From contig NZ_JAQOSP010000052.1 in assembly GCF_030068475.1 (NCBI RefSeq), forward strand, positions 1-64,000: a DNA stretch of 64,000 bases, given 5' to 3'. Below the pieces are notes generated by a model, which saw only the letters and a program-made list of their open reading frames with translations, did not search any database and had not been told where the DNA came from. The position numbers and the translations under genes were made by a program. Positions 1 through 6,721 of the stretch are shown piece by piece. Position 1 is the first letter of the stretch. Each line of letters opens with the position of its first letter. The stretch comes from Roseofilum acuticapitatum BLCC-M154 (GTDB taxonomy: Bacteria; Cyanobacteriota; Cyanobacteriia; Cyanobacteriales; Desertifilaceae).

Positions 1-197
1 GCGTCTCGCTCCCTATCTCCTTAATGAGCCCGCACTCCTTCCTGTTTCGGAGTGGGAGCGTCTCGCTCCCTAGCTCCTTAATTAGCCCGCACTCCTTCCT
101 GTTTCGGAGTGGGAGCGTCTCGCTCCCTAGCTCCTTAATTAGCCCGCACTCCTTCCTGTTTCGGAGTGGGAGCGTCTCGCTCCCTAGCTCCTTAATT
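1..197. repeat. 57-bp tandem repeat with internal palindrome
   Basis: Three complete 57-bp units (about 27-83, 84-140, 141-197) and one partial unit at the window edge. Each contains GGGAGCGTCTCGCTCCC, a hairpin, and a second CACTCC/GGAGTG inverted pair. The reverse complement of the unit resembles the core of the MITE-like elements at 29119 and 40141. The open frame running through it (24-281) is only the repeat read as codons. Confidence 0.9.
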
Positions 198-300
198 AGT
201 TTGCGTAGGGTGGGCAGGAGGATAAGCGAAATCATTCAACTTTTATCAACCAACCCTGCCCACCTTCATGCAATATTTTAATGGATTACCCGGACTTGAT

Positions 301-399
301 ATTCCCCATTCCCTATTCCCCATTCCCCATTACCCATTACCCATTACCCATTACCCATTCCCCATTCCCCATTCCCCATTCCCCATTCCCCATTCCCTA
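301..399. repeat. CCCCATTC/CCCATTAC minisatellite
   Basis: A run of short degenerate units (CCCCATTC, CCCATTAC, CCCTATTC) fills the space just upstream of the CNB-fold gene. A similar tract precedes the SDR gene at 24923-25015. It leaves almost no room for a conventional ribosome binding site in front of the ATG at 404. Confidence 0.85.
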
Positions 400-403
400 A
401 CTA

Positions 404-847
404 ATGAACCCCATTATCCTCCTGCAAAACCTCTCCCTGTTCCAAAGCCTGAGCTTAGACGAACTAATTTTAATCTCCCAAGAGTTAGTCCAAGAACAGT
501 ATTTAGAACATGAAATCATCCTTCCCGCCGGTAAGGTGATGAACGCTTGTTATATTGTCGGGTCGGGAACCGTCATTTCTTCTAAGCGCTCTGGAGACCA
601 GTTAATCCCGATTAAAGAAATTGCTTCCGGTTCCGGTTTTGGCTATCTTGACTTATTTGATGACTCACCCTCCCAACTACAATTTACGGCCAAAACCGAC
701 TGTCAACTGTTCAAAATTGATAAAAAACGGTTAATGAGTCTAGGCTACCAGCGCCCCCAGATTTTGATCTCCATTTGCCGCGATTTTAGTCAAACCTTGC
801 AGCAAGTGGTATATCAACAATGGATACAAGATATTCATCGCCAATAG
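404..847 (+). CDS. Single-domain cyclic-nucleotide-binding-fold (CRP N-terminal-like) protein
   Basis: 147 aa. Residues about 8-125 read as a CNB beta-roll: an LFQSLSLDEL opening helix, glycine turns and a FGYLDLF segment where the phosphate-binding cassette should be. A canonical cassette has FGE and a following Arg; here the Glu is replaced by Tyr and no Arg follows (SPSQLQFTA). Binding of cAMP is therefore doubtful. There is no C-terminal HTH, so it is not a complete Crp-type regulator. The stop codon lies inside the degenerate terminal CRISPR repeat. Possible roles are a protein-interaction module or a decayed sensor. Confidence 0.75.
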   Translation: MNPIILLQNLSLFQSLSLDELILISQELVQEQYLEHEIILPAGKVMNACYIVGSGTVISSKRSGDQLIPIKEIASGSGFGYLDLFDDSPSQLQFTAKTDCQLFKIDKKRLMSLGYQRPQILISICRDFSQTLQQVVYQQWIQDIHRQ

Positions 848-1157
848 AGATTTCGTTCCATTTAAGCTCAACTTTGGCAACTGAATATGAGCATTCTTGC
901 TTCCATTTCAAAACCTAATAGAGATTTCGATCCATTTAAGCATTAGGCGCTCCGGTCGTGGTGGATGTGCAGCCCGTTTCAAAACCTAATAGAGATTTCG
1001 ATCCATTTAAGCTGGAGAAGTGGTCTGGCTCCAGTCCCTCCGCTTTAGTTTCAAAACCTAATAGAGATTTCGATCCATTTAAGCAAGGGCAAGGGTGAGA
1101 CCGTCCGAACCATGGAAGTTGTTTCAAAACCTAATAGAGATTTCGATCCATTTAAGC
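842..1157 (-). CRISPR. CRISPR array, 37-bp repeat, 4 spacers
   Basis: Four near-identical 37-bp repeats at 905-941 (first base changed), 976-1012, 1048-1084 and 1121-1157, plus a truncated, mutated copy ending at 867. Spacers are 868-904 (37), 942-975 (34), 1013-1047 (35) and 1085-1120 (36 bp), all different. On the minus strand the repeat begins GCTTAAATGG and ends TTTTGAAAC. The GAAAC 3' end and the decay of the leftmost copy at its 3' side argue for leftward transcription, with the leader to the right of 1157. The array is short, with no cas1/cas2 nearby, so spacer acquisition must use enzymes encoded elsewhere or be inactive. Confidence 0.95.
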
Positions 1158-1424
1158 GGCTGGCTGTAGAACCCTTATTAGTCCTAGCTTTGACCCACAC
1201 TTTCCGACGCTGACCCAAAAAGAGAGGTAGATCGGATCGCTCAAGTCCTCTAAAATCGCTGAAACCCTTACACCGTAAGGCCCGACGCTGGTTTTATGTC
1301 TAGGAGCGCTATAAGTCAATCAGGGCAAAGGTTTTAGGCTATCTCGAAATCACTTCAACTTAACCCCCCCCAGTGTCGGAAATGAGAGTCTTCGTATTTA
1401 GTTGTCAAGGTTGATGAATAGATG
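1158..1424 (-). other. CRISPR leader-side intergenic region
   Basis: 267 bp between the first repeat and the anti-repeat; no gene is seen. On the minus strand there is a weak promoter candidate (TTGACT at 1319-1314, TAAAAC 17 bp on) that could serve the array. A hairpin CCTTAC-ACC-GTAAGG lies at 1266-1280. The motif CCGACGCTG occurs twice (1204-1212, 1282-1290). Short stretches matching the repeat (TCGAAATC at 1344-1351, TTTTAGG at 1332-1338) could be further anti-repeat pieces if the RNA continues this far. Confidence 0.5.
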
Positions 1425-1522
1425 ATCTCTATTAGGAATCGCCGGTCGTTCTCACCGGCAGATTGCGGCTGCCGAAGCTACACCGCCATATCCCCCGAAA
1501 CCGGGGAACATCCGAAGATGTT
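1425..1522 (-). ncRNA. Putative tracrRNA with 12-nt anti-repeat
   Basis: On the minus strand the RNA would start near 1522 and fold into four consecutive hairpins: AACAUC(UUCG)GAUGUU (1522-1507), CCCCG(GUUU)CGGGG (1506-1493), a GCGG/CCGC stem capped by GC(UUCG)GC (1486-1465), and GCCGGU/ACCGGC (1459-1441). It then contains CCUAAUAGAGAU (1436-1425), perfectly complementary to nucleotides 17-28 of the leftward-transcribed CRISPR repeat. The UUCG loops exist only on this strand. 5' stems followed by a 3' anti-repeat is the layout known for Cas12f and Cas12k tracrRNAs. The 3' end is not visible and may extend toward the array. The identification is inference from sequence. Confidence 0.72.
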
Positions 1523-1528
1523 ATAGTG

Positions 1529-1534
1529 ATTATA
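1529..1534 (-). promoter_or_regulatory. -10 box (TATAAT) of the putative tracrRNA
   Basis: The minus strand reads GGTATAATCAC here, a perfect -10 hexamer placed 6-7 nt before the first base of hairpin 1. A convincing -35 is not present; GTTAAA about 16 bp upstream is the best candidate. The box sits between the RNA and the divergently transcribed effector gene. Confidence 0.6.
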
Positions 1535-1564
1535 CCAACAAAACCCTAATTTTAACTCCCCTTC

Positions 1565-3367
1565 ATGATCTGTAAAGTTAGTGAATTTAAGGCCAATTTT
1601 ACAGCCGATCAAATCGCCACCATCCGGGAATATCAGGAAGGATTGCGGCGGCTGTGGAATTTTGCTCTAGGTGCGCTCATCAACGCCGACGAAAACTGGC
1701 ACTATGACAAACATTCTAAAACCTACGCCCCCAAATGTACCCTAGACCATCACCGAGTCTACGATCGCCTCTCCAAGACCTGGGTCAACTGCTCTCCATT
1801 AGTTGACAGTCGCTCACGCTGGATCATTGCCTCCTGCCAAGCCTATCCCACCGCCACCACTAAAGCCGGTCATGAGAGAATGGGCGATAAGGATCACGTC
1901 TTCACCCGTGCCGAGATTAAAGCCTCTGGATGGTTTGGCGGCTATGGCTACTCTTGCCCCATTCAACGCGACCACAACCCCGGACTAATCAGCAATTCAG
2001 CCATGAAGGACTCCAAACGAGGCTTAGGCATCCTTGCCAGGGCTAGAGATTTACAAGACCGGTCAATTATTACCCCCGACCTCCTCAAAGATTTAGACCG
2101 GCAACTGATCCTCAACGTGCAACAAAAATATCGCATGGGATTACTCGAACAACTAGGGGGCGCTTGGGATAAATATGTAAAAGATCGCTACAGTAAAGAA
2201 TCCCTACGTCGAGGAAAGCCGAAATTTAAGGGAACGAATACCCCTGTAACCACCATTCGCCACCCCAACCCCAATGCCGGAGCCAAAAAACCCCAATCAG
2301 CCGATGCTGTCCGCACTGTAGGAGAAAATCGGCTAAAAATCCCCGGTTTTGGCGATGTTCACCTCCCCGGACTTGACCAGCGCTGGGGAAAGAGTCGGGT
2401 AAAAGTGATGCAAATTGTCGAGAAAGCATCTGGTTTTTTTGTCCAACTCACCCGCGAAGAACCGCCCCGACGGGTGCGAAATGTGGAGCCGAGAGGCTAT
2501 GCAGGGGTTGATTGGGGATGGAAAGAAGAGAACTATTGCTCCGTAACTTGGGTGAATGAAGAGGGAAAAACCCGCAGTCAACAAATCAGTAAACCCCGAT
2601 TTTATCGAGACTCCCAAGAAAAACTGAAGAAGGCACAGCAACACCTGGATGAGAAACTTTACCGTCGGCTGATTCTGTGGATACATCACCCGGAAACGAA
2701 TCTATTGGATTATGTCTCGAAAGCAGATGCGGACATCCTTAAAACTTGCCGCACGGTTGAGGATTTGTGCGCTCATATTGGTGTTGACTTAAACGCCAGC
2801 ACGATTCAGCGCCTACGGTGGAAACAGTGCGGAGACTCCCAAGGGGTGAAAAACTGCAAGCAGAAAATCAAGCGCATCCACGAAAAGACGAAACGCAGAC
2901 GGCGATCGCATCAATACCGGATTGCTTCCTATTTAACCACCTATTCCTCCGGTATCGCCGTTGAGCATGGCTTACAGAATAAGGTAGGGAAGGCAAAAGC
3001 CAAAGCCAAAGAGGACGGGAGTGGATTTGAGAAAAACCAAGCGGCGGCTGTAGCGGGACAAAATAAGAGTAATCTGGATGCGGCGATCGGTCAACAAATC
3101 GACTTAATCGACAAGAAAGCCCAAGAATTCGGTAAAAAGATGCAGCGCCTAAAACCTGCGTCTGACTTGCCCTTATCTCGGATTTGTTGCCAATGCCTAG
3201 CCTACGATCCAGACATGGACATCAGTAAGCCTGTCTATCAGTGTACCCATTGCGGGTATGAAGGCGATCGGGATATCAACTCTTCCGAACTCATCGCCAA
3301 ACTCGGACGCGAACCCAACCTCCAAAAAACCATCAAACAAAACATCAAGAAAACCCGCAAAAAATAG
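1565..3367 (+). CDS. Miniature type V (V-U-like) CRISPR effector, TnpB-related RuvC nuclease
   Basis: 600 aa. The C-terminal half is a split RuvC fold: D316 in GYAGVDWG (RuvC-I), E467 in SGIAVEHG (RuvC-II) and D570 in GDRDINSS (RuvC-III). A four-cysteine zinc finger (C541-x2-C544, C560-x2-C563) precedes RuvC-III, as in TnpB and small Cas12 proteins. The segment between RuvC-I and RuvC-II (about 330-460) is long, helical and basic. Residues 1-300 should hold the nucleic-acid recognition domains; nothing conserved is recognised there. The size exceeds typical TnpB (about 400 aa) and is far below Cas12a. The neighbouring CRISPR array and anti-repeat RNA make an RNA-guided effector the best reading. 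All three acidic residues are present, unlike the inactivated RuvC known for Cas12k. No ribosome binding site is evident. The exact V subtype is undetermined. Confidence 0.85.
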   Translation: MICKVSEFKANFTADQIATIREYQEGLRRLWNFALGALINADENWHYDKHSKTYAPKCTLDHHRVYDRLSKTWVNCSPLVDSRSRWIIASCQAYPTATTKAGHERMGDKDHVFTRAEIKASGWFGGYGYSCPIQRDHNPGLISNSAMKDSKRGLGILARARDLQDRSIITPDLLKDLDRQLILNVQQKYRMGLLEQLGGAWDKYVKDRYSKESLRRGKPKFKGTNTPVTTIRHPNPNAGAKKPQSADAVRTVGENRLKIPGFGDVHLPGLDQRWGKSRVKVMQIVEKASGFFVQLTREEPPRRVRNVEPRGYAGVDWGWKEENYCSVTWVNEEGKTRSQQISKPRFYRDSQEKLKKAQQHLDEKLYRRLILWIHHPETNLLDYVSKADADILKTCRTVEDLCAHIGVDLNASTIQRLRWKQCGDSQGVKNCKQKIKRIHEKTKRRRRSHQYRIASYLTTYSSGIAVEHGLQNKVGKAKAKAKEDGSGFEKNQAAAVAGQNKSNLDAAIGQQIDLIDKKAQEFGKKMQRLKPASDLPLSRICCQCLAYDPDMDISKPVYQCTHCGYEGDRDINSSELIAKLGREPNLQKTIKQNIKKTRKK

Positions 3368-3371
3368 GAGA

Positions 3372-3407
3372 GAAAAAAAGTCCCCCTTCTCCCGTGAGAG
3401 AAGGGGG
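3372..3407 (-). terminator. Intrinsic terminator of the FMN-reductase gene
   Basis: Perfect 10-bp stem CCCCCTTCTC/GAGAAGGGGG (3382-3391 and 3398-3407) with a 6-nt loop, followed on the minus strand by CTTTTTTTC. It lies past the end of the leftward gene and abuts the 3' end of the effector gene. The hairpin and its GGTAGGGGGAAGAGGG tail recur at 32371-32412, so it is also a dispersed repeat. Confidence 0.75.
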
Positions 3408-3431
3408 TAGGGGGAAGAGGGCAAACGCCAC

Positions 3432-4016
3432 CTATGATAACTTCATCGCCAACTCAGCCAACTTTTGCCCCAAAGCCTTAACCGAATCCTGTTGCCGTTC
3501 ATCCTTCAGTTGATCCTCACCATCAAACTGCTCAAAGGCATTCGGAATTGTCTTCTGATCCGGCAAAACAATCACGCCAATATTTTCCAAAATTGCCCGT
3601 AAATGAACCAATCCCCTCAAACCTCCTACGCCTCCCGGAGAAATACTCATAATTCCAGCCACCTTACCCCGAAAACAACTGAGCGCTAAAGGCGGTTCAT
3701 CCGCTTCCGAACGGGACAACCAATCAATCGTATTTTTCAATAATCCCGTAATCGAGCTATTGTATTCCGGAGACGCAATTAACAACCCTTGGTGAGTCTT
3801 AAACAGCGCCTTCAAAGCCAAAACCGACTCTGGGAAGCCCTCCTTCTCTTCTAAATCCTGGTCATAAATCGGCATCGGGTAATCCCGTAAATCAATAAAC
3901 GTGACTTCTGCACCCGCTTCTGTCGCTCCTTGAGCCGCAATTTTAACCAGTTTTTTATGAAAAGATTCCTGGCGAGCGCTACCCGCAAAAGCGAGAATTT
4001 TAGTTGAATTAGACAT
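3432..4016 (-). CDS. NADPH-dependent FMN reductase family protein
   Basis: 194 aa flavodoxin-fold protein. The FMN phosphate loop is GSARQESFHKKL (residues 12-23) and the second family motif SPEYNSSITGLLKNTIDWLS spans 82-101. The family reduces FMN, quinones or azo/nitro compounds with NADPH in the cytoplasm; the substrate cannot be read from the sequence. It lies 96 bp downstream of a pirin gene on the same strand and faces an HxlR regulator, suggesting a redox/electrophile-responsive unit. Full length for the family. Confidence 0.88.
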   Translation of the reverse strand: MSNSTKILAFAGSARQESFHKKLVKIAAQGATEAGAEVTFIDLRDYPMPIYDQDLEEKEGFPESVLALKALFKTHQGLLIASPEYNSSITGLLKNTIDWLSRSEADEPPLALSCFRGKVAGIMSISPGGVGGLRGLVHLRAILENIGVIVLPDQKTIPNAFEQFDGEDQLKDERQQDSVKALGQKLAELAMKLS

Positions 4017-4112
4017 GATTTATTCAGTAAAAAAACGAGTGGTTAACTTTATTGAGGGAGAGGGCATTTTTCCCCGTGGGATAGGAAGATAAGCAGAGGA
4101 CATTAACAGAAA

Positions 4113-4838
4113 CTAAGCTAAATCAAACAGCAGAAATTCCGCAGAATCTTCAGCTTGTAAATTTAAGGTTTCCGTATGGGCGATCGCCGCCCCATCTCCA
4201 GTTTCCAATACTGTACCATTAACTGACAGTTTTCCCCGCACCATTTGTATCCATCCATAACGCTCTGGGGCAAACTCATAAGCTAACGCCACCCCTGGAT
4301 CTAACACCGAAGCAAACAACTTAGCATCTTGATGAATCACCACCGAACCCTGCTCACCATCCGGGGAAACCAACAACCGTAGTTGATTTTGTTTCGATTC
4401 TGGACTAAAATATTGTTGTTGATAACCCGGATTTAACCCCTTTTGATTCGGTAAAATCCAGATTTGCAAAAAATGCCCCCAATCTTCCTGAGAAGGATTA
4501 TACTCACTATGGGTAACCCCCGTTCCTGCACTCATAATTTGCACATCTCCCGGACGAATTACCGACCCATTGCCCATGCTATCCTGATGTTCTAAAGCGC
4601 CATCAATGACATAGGAAATAATTTCCATATCTCGGTGGGGATGGGTTCCAAAACCCGAACCGCCCTGAATTCGGTCTTCATTAATCACCAAAAGATGGCG
4701 AAATCCTTGGTAATTGGGATCGTAATAATTGGCAAAAGAAAAGCTATGATTAGACTTTAACCAGCCATGATTGGCTTGACCTCGTTCAGAGGATTTCCGA
4801 ACCGTAATTTGGGGTGTTTTTGAAGGTGCATAAACCAT
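4113..4838 (-). CDS. Pirin family (bicupin) protein
   Basis: 241 aa. The N-terminal cupin carries the pirin metal ligands H66 and H68 (THPHRDME) and H110, E112 (THSEYN). The C-terminal cupin is shorter and lacks ligands, as is usual. Bacterial pirins of the YhaK/YhhW group can act as quercetin 2,3-dioxygenase-like enzymes or redox sensors; the true substrate is unknown. It is the first gene of a leftward pair with the FMN reductase and is divergent from the HxlR gene, with 101 bp of shared control region. Confidence 0.9.
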   Translation of the reverse strand: MVYAPSKTPQITVRKSSERGQANHGWLKSNHSFSFANYYDPNYQGFRHLLVINEDRIQGGSGFGTHPHRDMEIISYVIDGALEHQDSMGNGSVIRPGDVQIMSAGTGVTHSEYNPSQEDWGHFLQIWILPNQKGLNPGYQQQYFSPESKQNQLRLLVSPDGEQGSVVIHQDAKLFASVLDPGVALAYEFAPERYGWIQMVRGKLSVNGTVLETGDGAAIAHTETLNLQAEDSAEFLLFDLA

Positions 4839-4903
4839 AATCTAAACGCTCAACTCAACCATTAATCATCAGTTTAGTCCAGCCTAACTGAGTCTGTAAA
4901 GAC

Positions 4904-4919
4904 GGCACTTCAAAGTGCC
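4904..4919. promoter_or_regulatory. Palindromic operator candidate between pirin and hxlR-type genes
   Basis: GGCACTT-CA-AAGTGCC, a perfect 7-2-7 inverted repeat, lies 20 bp before the regulator ATG in a divergent promoter region. HxlR regulators bind DNA as dimers and often control the adjacent divergent gene, so this is the most likely operator. The assignment is inference. Confidence 0.45.
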
Positions 4920-4939
4920 CTAGTACCCAAAAAGTAACA

Positions 4940-5278
4940 ATGCACAGTCCAATTGAGTCCTCAACCCGTCTAACCTGTGCCGTAGAAACCACCATTAAAG
5001 TGATTGGGGGACGCTGGAAAGTGTTAATTCTGCGCGAACTCTTCTCTGGAGTCAAGCGCTTTGGAGAACTGCAACGGGCCATTTCTGGAGTCACACAGAA
5101 AATGCTCACCCAACAACTGCGAGAAATGGAAGAAGATGGACTAATTCAGCGCGTGGTTTATGCCCAAGTGCCGCCGAAAGTTGAGTATTCTTTAACCCCT
5201 ACAGGAGAGAGTTTAGAGCCGGTTTTAACGGCTATGCATGATTGGGCAATTGAGTATATGGACATCAAGGATGGATAA
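4940..5278 (+). CDS. HxlR family winged-helix transcriptional regulator
   Basis: 112 aa, a typical HxlR length. The core IGGRWKVLILRELFSGVKRFGELQR followed by GVTQKMLTQQLREMEEDGLIQR is the winged helix; a VEYSLTPTGESL wing/helix follows. Cys13 (LTCAVE) sits where redox-sensing HxlR members such as YodB and HypR keep their reactive cysteine. Together with the divergent pirin and flavin-reductase genes, a sensor of quinones or other electrophiles is plausible. The ATG at 4940 gives the family-normal N-terminus. Confidence 0.88.
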   Translation: MHSPIESSTRLTCAVETTIKVIGGRWKVLILRELFSGVKRFGELQRAISGVTQKMLTQQLREMEEDGLIQRVVYAQVPPKVEYSLTPTGESLEPVLTAMHDWAIEYMDIKDG

Positions 5279-5311
5279 TTACAGTGCTTTGCGCTGTAAT
5301 GAAGTGCAGTA

Positions 5312-5400
5312 GTAAAAGATCCCCCTCTAACCCCCTGCTTAATAAGTGGGGGAATAAGAAAGTCCCCTTTTTTAAGGGGGATTTAGGGGGATCAAAGTGT
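5312..5400. repeat. Dispersed C/G-rich palindromic repeat (CCCCCTAAATCCCCCTT family)
   Basis: Contains GTCCCC-TTTTTTAAGGGGGATTTAGGGGGATC and a related GATCCCCCTCTAACCCCC half. The same sequence family is found at 30978-31082 and 32207-32332. No gene is seen in 5279-5457. Confidence 0.75.
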
Positions 5401-5457
5401 ACCGGATAGCAGAGAAAACAGCTGTAGGTAATGGGTAATGGGAAAACCATAAAATCT

Positions 5458-6678
5458 TCATAAATTTTCTAAGACTGCCAGAACTGACTTGGGCAATAAC
5501 TTCTCCTTAAACCAGACAATGGGAATCGGACAATCTGAAATTTTAACTCCAGCTTTTTCTAAATTCAAACGGTCAGAAATAGCCAAAATAACAGCCTTGT
5601 CATCAATAAATTTAACCTGATAAAACTTTTTCTGTAAATAGCTCGGTCGCCAATAGCCCACAATCTCTAATAAAACCGATCGCCCATCGGGATGAACAAA
5701 GCGAAAATCCGGGATCATTACACTACCGGGAACCGGGATTAAATCCACCTCTCGCTCTAAGATCCAATCGGTTTTCTGTTTTTCCCAGCGCTCGGCAAAA
5801 GCCGATTCAATCATACTATCATAGGGTTTTCCGGGGGGATAATGGCTGACTAACTGACATTGGGAATCTAAAGAAAACTTACCTTGTTTAGGCGCACCCG
5901 TATAGAAATCACGGGTTTGTAAATTCGCTTCGATGCTCCATTTGGTCACATGCAACAGAGCCGGAATCAACTTAGCCAAAGCCAGTCCATAGCGGGTACT
6001 TACCTTCAGTAAACTAGACGGCCCATCAATAGTAATCGTAAACCCATGGTCGGCATCTCCTTCAATGTATGCCATCAATTGAAACAGTTTGAGATAGCGA
6101 AATAAAAGCTTATATTCTCCGGGAACATTGCGATGGGCATTAATTTTAATATGGGTGGCGCGATAAAAGATGCCTTGAACTTGGGAGAGATTATAGCGAT
6201 GGAGCAGCGCTTCCGGTTCAGGGGGGTCAAATTGGGTGAAGATGCGATTTTCGATCAGATCACAATAGAGTCCTTGACGCAATTCATCAATGACTACTTC
6301 ACGCTTGAGTTCTTGGCTCAAACTGTGGGCCACTTGGGTTAGGGTGTTTTCTGTCCAGTCGTGTCCCGGCCGACCTTGGGCCGCTGCGGCAAAGATGCGC
6401 TGTCTGAGTAGGGGGGGGTCAAGGGGGCTGATGATTTCAAAGGTAGAAAAGGAGCTTTTCAAGAGATGAGCGAGTCCGCGCTTGATGCGAAAATCGGGAC
6501 TTTCGCCTTCAAATTCCTGTAAGCTGCGATCGAGGTCTTTTTGCGGTTGTCCGATATGGTCTTGAAAACAGGCAATTAAATCGGTGGCTATTCCTATCCA
6601 ATAGCGGTCGAGTTTGAGTCTTTTAGGAATAATAGTTTCGCCGCTATAGCGATAAATCAGTAATTCGCTCGGTAGCAT
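5458..6678 (-). CDS. DUF790 (Bax1-like) putative nuclease
   Basis: 406 aa from the ATG at 6678; an in-frame TTG two codons earlier is less likely. The opening MLPSELLIYRYSG and the C-terminal motif IPDFRFVHPDGRSVLLEIVGYW match DUF790, the family of archaeal Bax1, a partner nuclease of XPB helicase. The PDF...EIVGYW stretch has the shape of a PD-(D/E)XK active site. Cyanobacterial members are commonly thought to work with an XPB-like helicase, but none is encoded in this window. A DNA-repair or defence role is inferred. Confidence 0.72.
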   Translation of the reverse strand: MLPSELLIYRYSGETIIPKRLKLDRYWIGIATDLIACFQDHIGQPQKDLDRSLQEFEGESPDFRIKRGLAHLLKSSFSTFEIISPLDPPLLRQRIFAAAAQGRPGHDWTENTLTQVAHSLSQELKREVVIDELRQGLYCDLIENRIFTQFDPPEPEALLHRYNLSQVQGIFYRATHIKINAHRNVPGEYKLLFRYLKLFQLMAYIEGDADHGFTITIDGPSSLLKVSTRYGLALAKLIPALLHVTKWSIEANLQTRDFYTGAPKQGKFSLDSQCQLVSHYPPGKPYDSMIESAFAERWEKQKTDWILEREVDLIPVPGSVMIPDFRFVHPDGRSVLLEIVGYWRPSYLQKKFYQVKFIDDKAVILAISDRLNLEKAGVKISDCPIPIVWFKEKLLPKSVLAVLENL

Positions 6679-6682
6679 GATC

Positions 6683-6718
6683 AATTAAAAATTAAAAATT
6701 AAAAATTAAAAATTAAAC
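6683..6718. repeat. AATTAAAA microsatellite
   Basis: Four to five tandem AATTAAAA/ATTAAAA units between the gmhB-like gene end and the DUF790 start codon, upstream of DUF790 on its coding strand. Confidence 0.85.
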
Positions 6719-6721
6719 ATC

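Noticed and set aside
24-281. 85-codon open frame through the tandem repeat
   Set aside because: It only reads the 57-bp repeat three times (SPHSFLFRSGSVSLPSSLI-type units) and has no start signal.
936-1127. 63-codon minus-strand frame inside the CRISPR array
   Set aside because: It spans repeats and spacers and is explained by them.
842-1522. Rightward transcription of the array and structured RNA
   Set aside because: The plus strand would give CGAA loops, no -10 box, a repeat 3' end AAGC, and a degenerate first rather than last repeat. It is not excluded, only less likely.
2333-2689. 118-codon frame opposite the effector gene
   Set aside because: Antisense shadow with no ribosome site or domain.
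842-3367. A type V-K CRISPR-associated transposon (CAST)
   Set aside because: No tnsB, tnsC or tniQ within the window, the effector keeps all three RuvC acidic residues, and the neighbouring genes are unrelated chromosomal ones. The tRNA-adjacent repeat cluster at 53302 is 50 kb away.
1565-3367. Ordinary IS605-type TnpB
   Set aside because: At 600 aa it is larger than typical TnpB, no right-end hairpin or TTGAT target follows, and a CRISPR array with matching anti-repeat lies next to it.
4838-4940. YodB-type TACT-N7-AGTA operator
   Set aside because: Only an imperfect TAGTAC...AAGTA pair is seen; the 7-2-7 dyad at 4904 is the better candidate.
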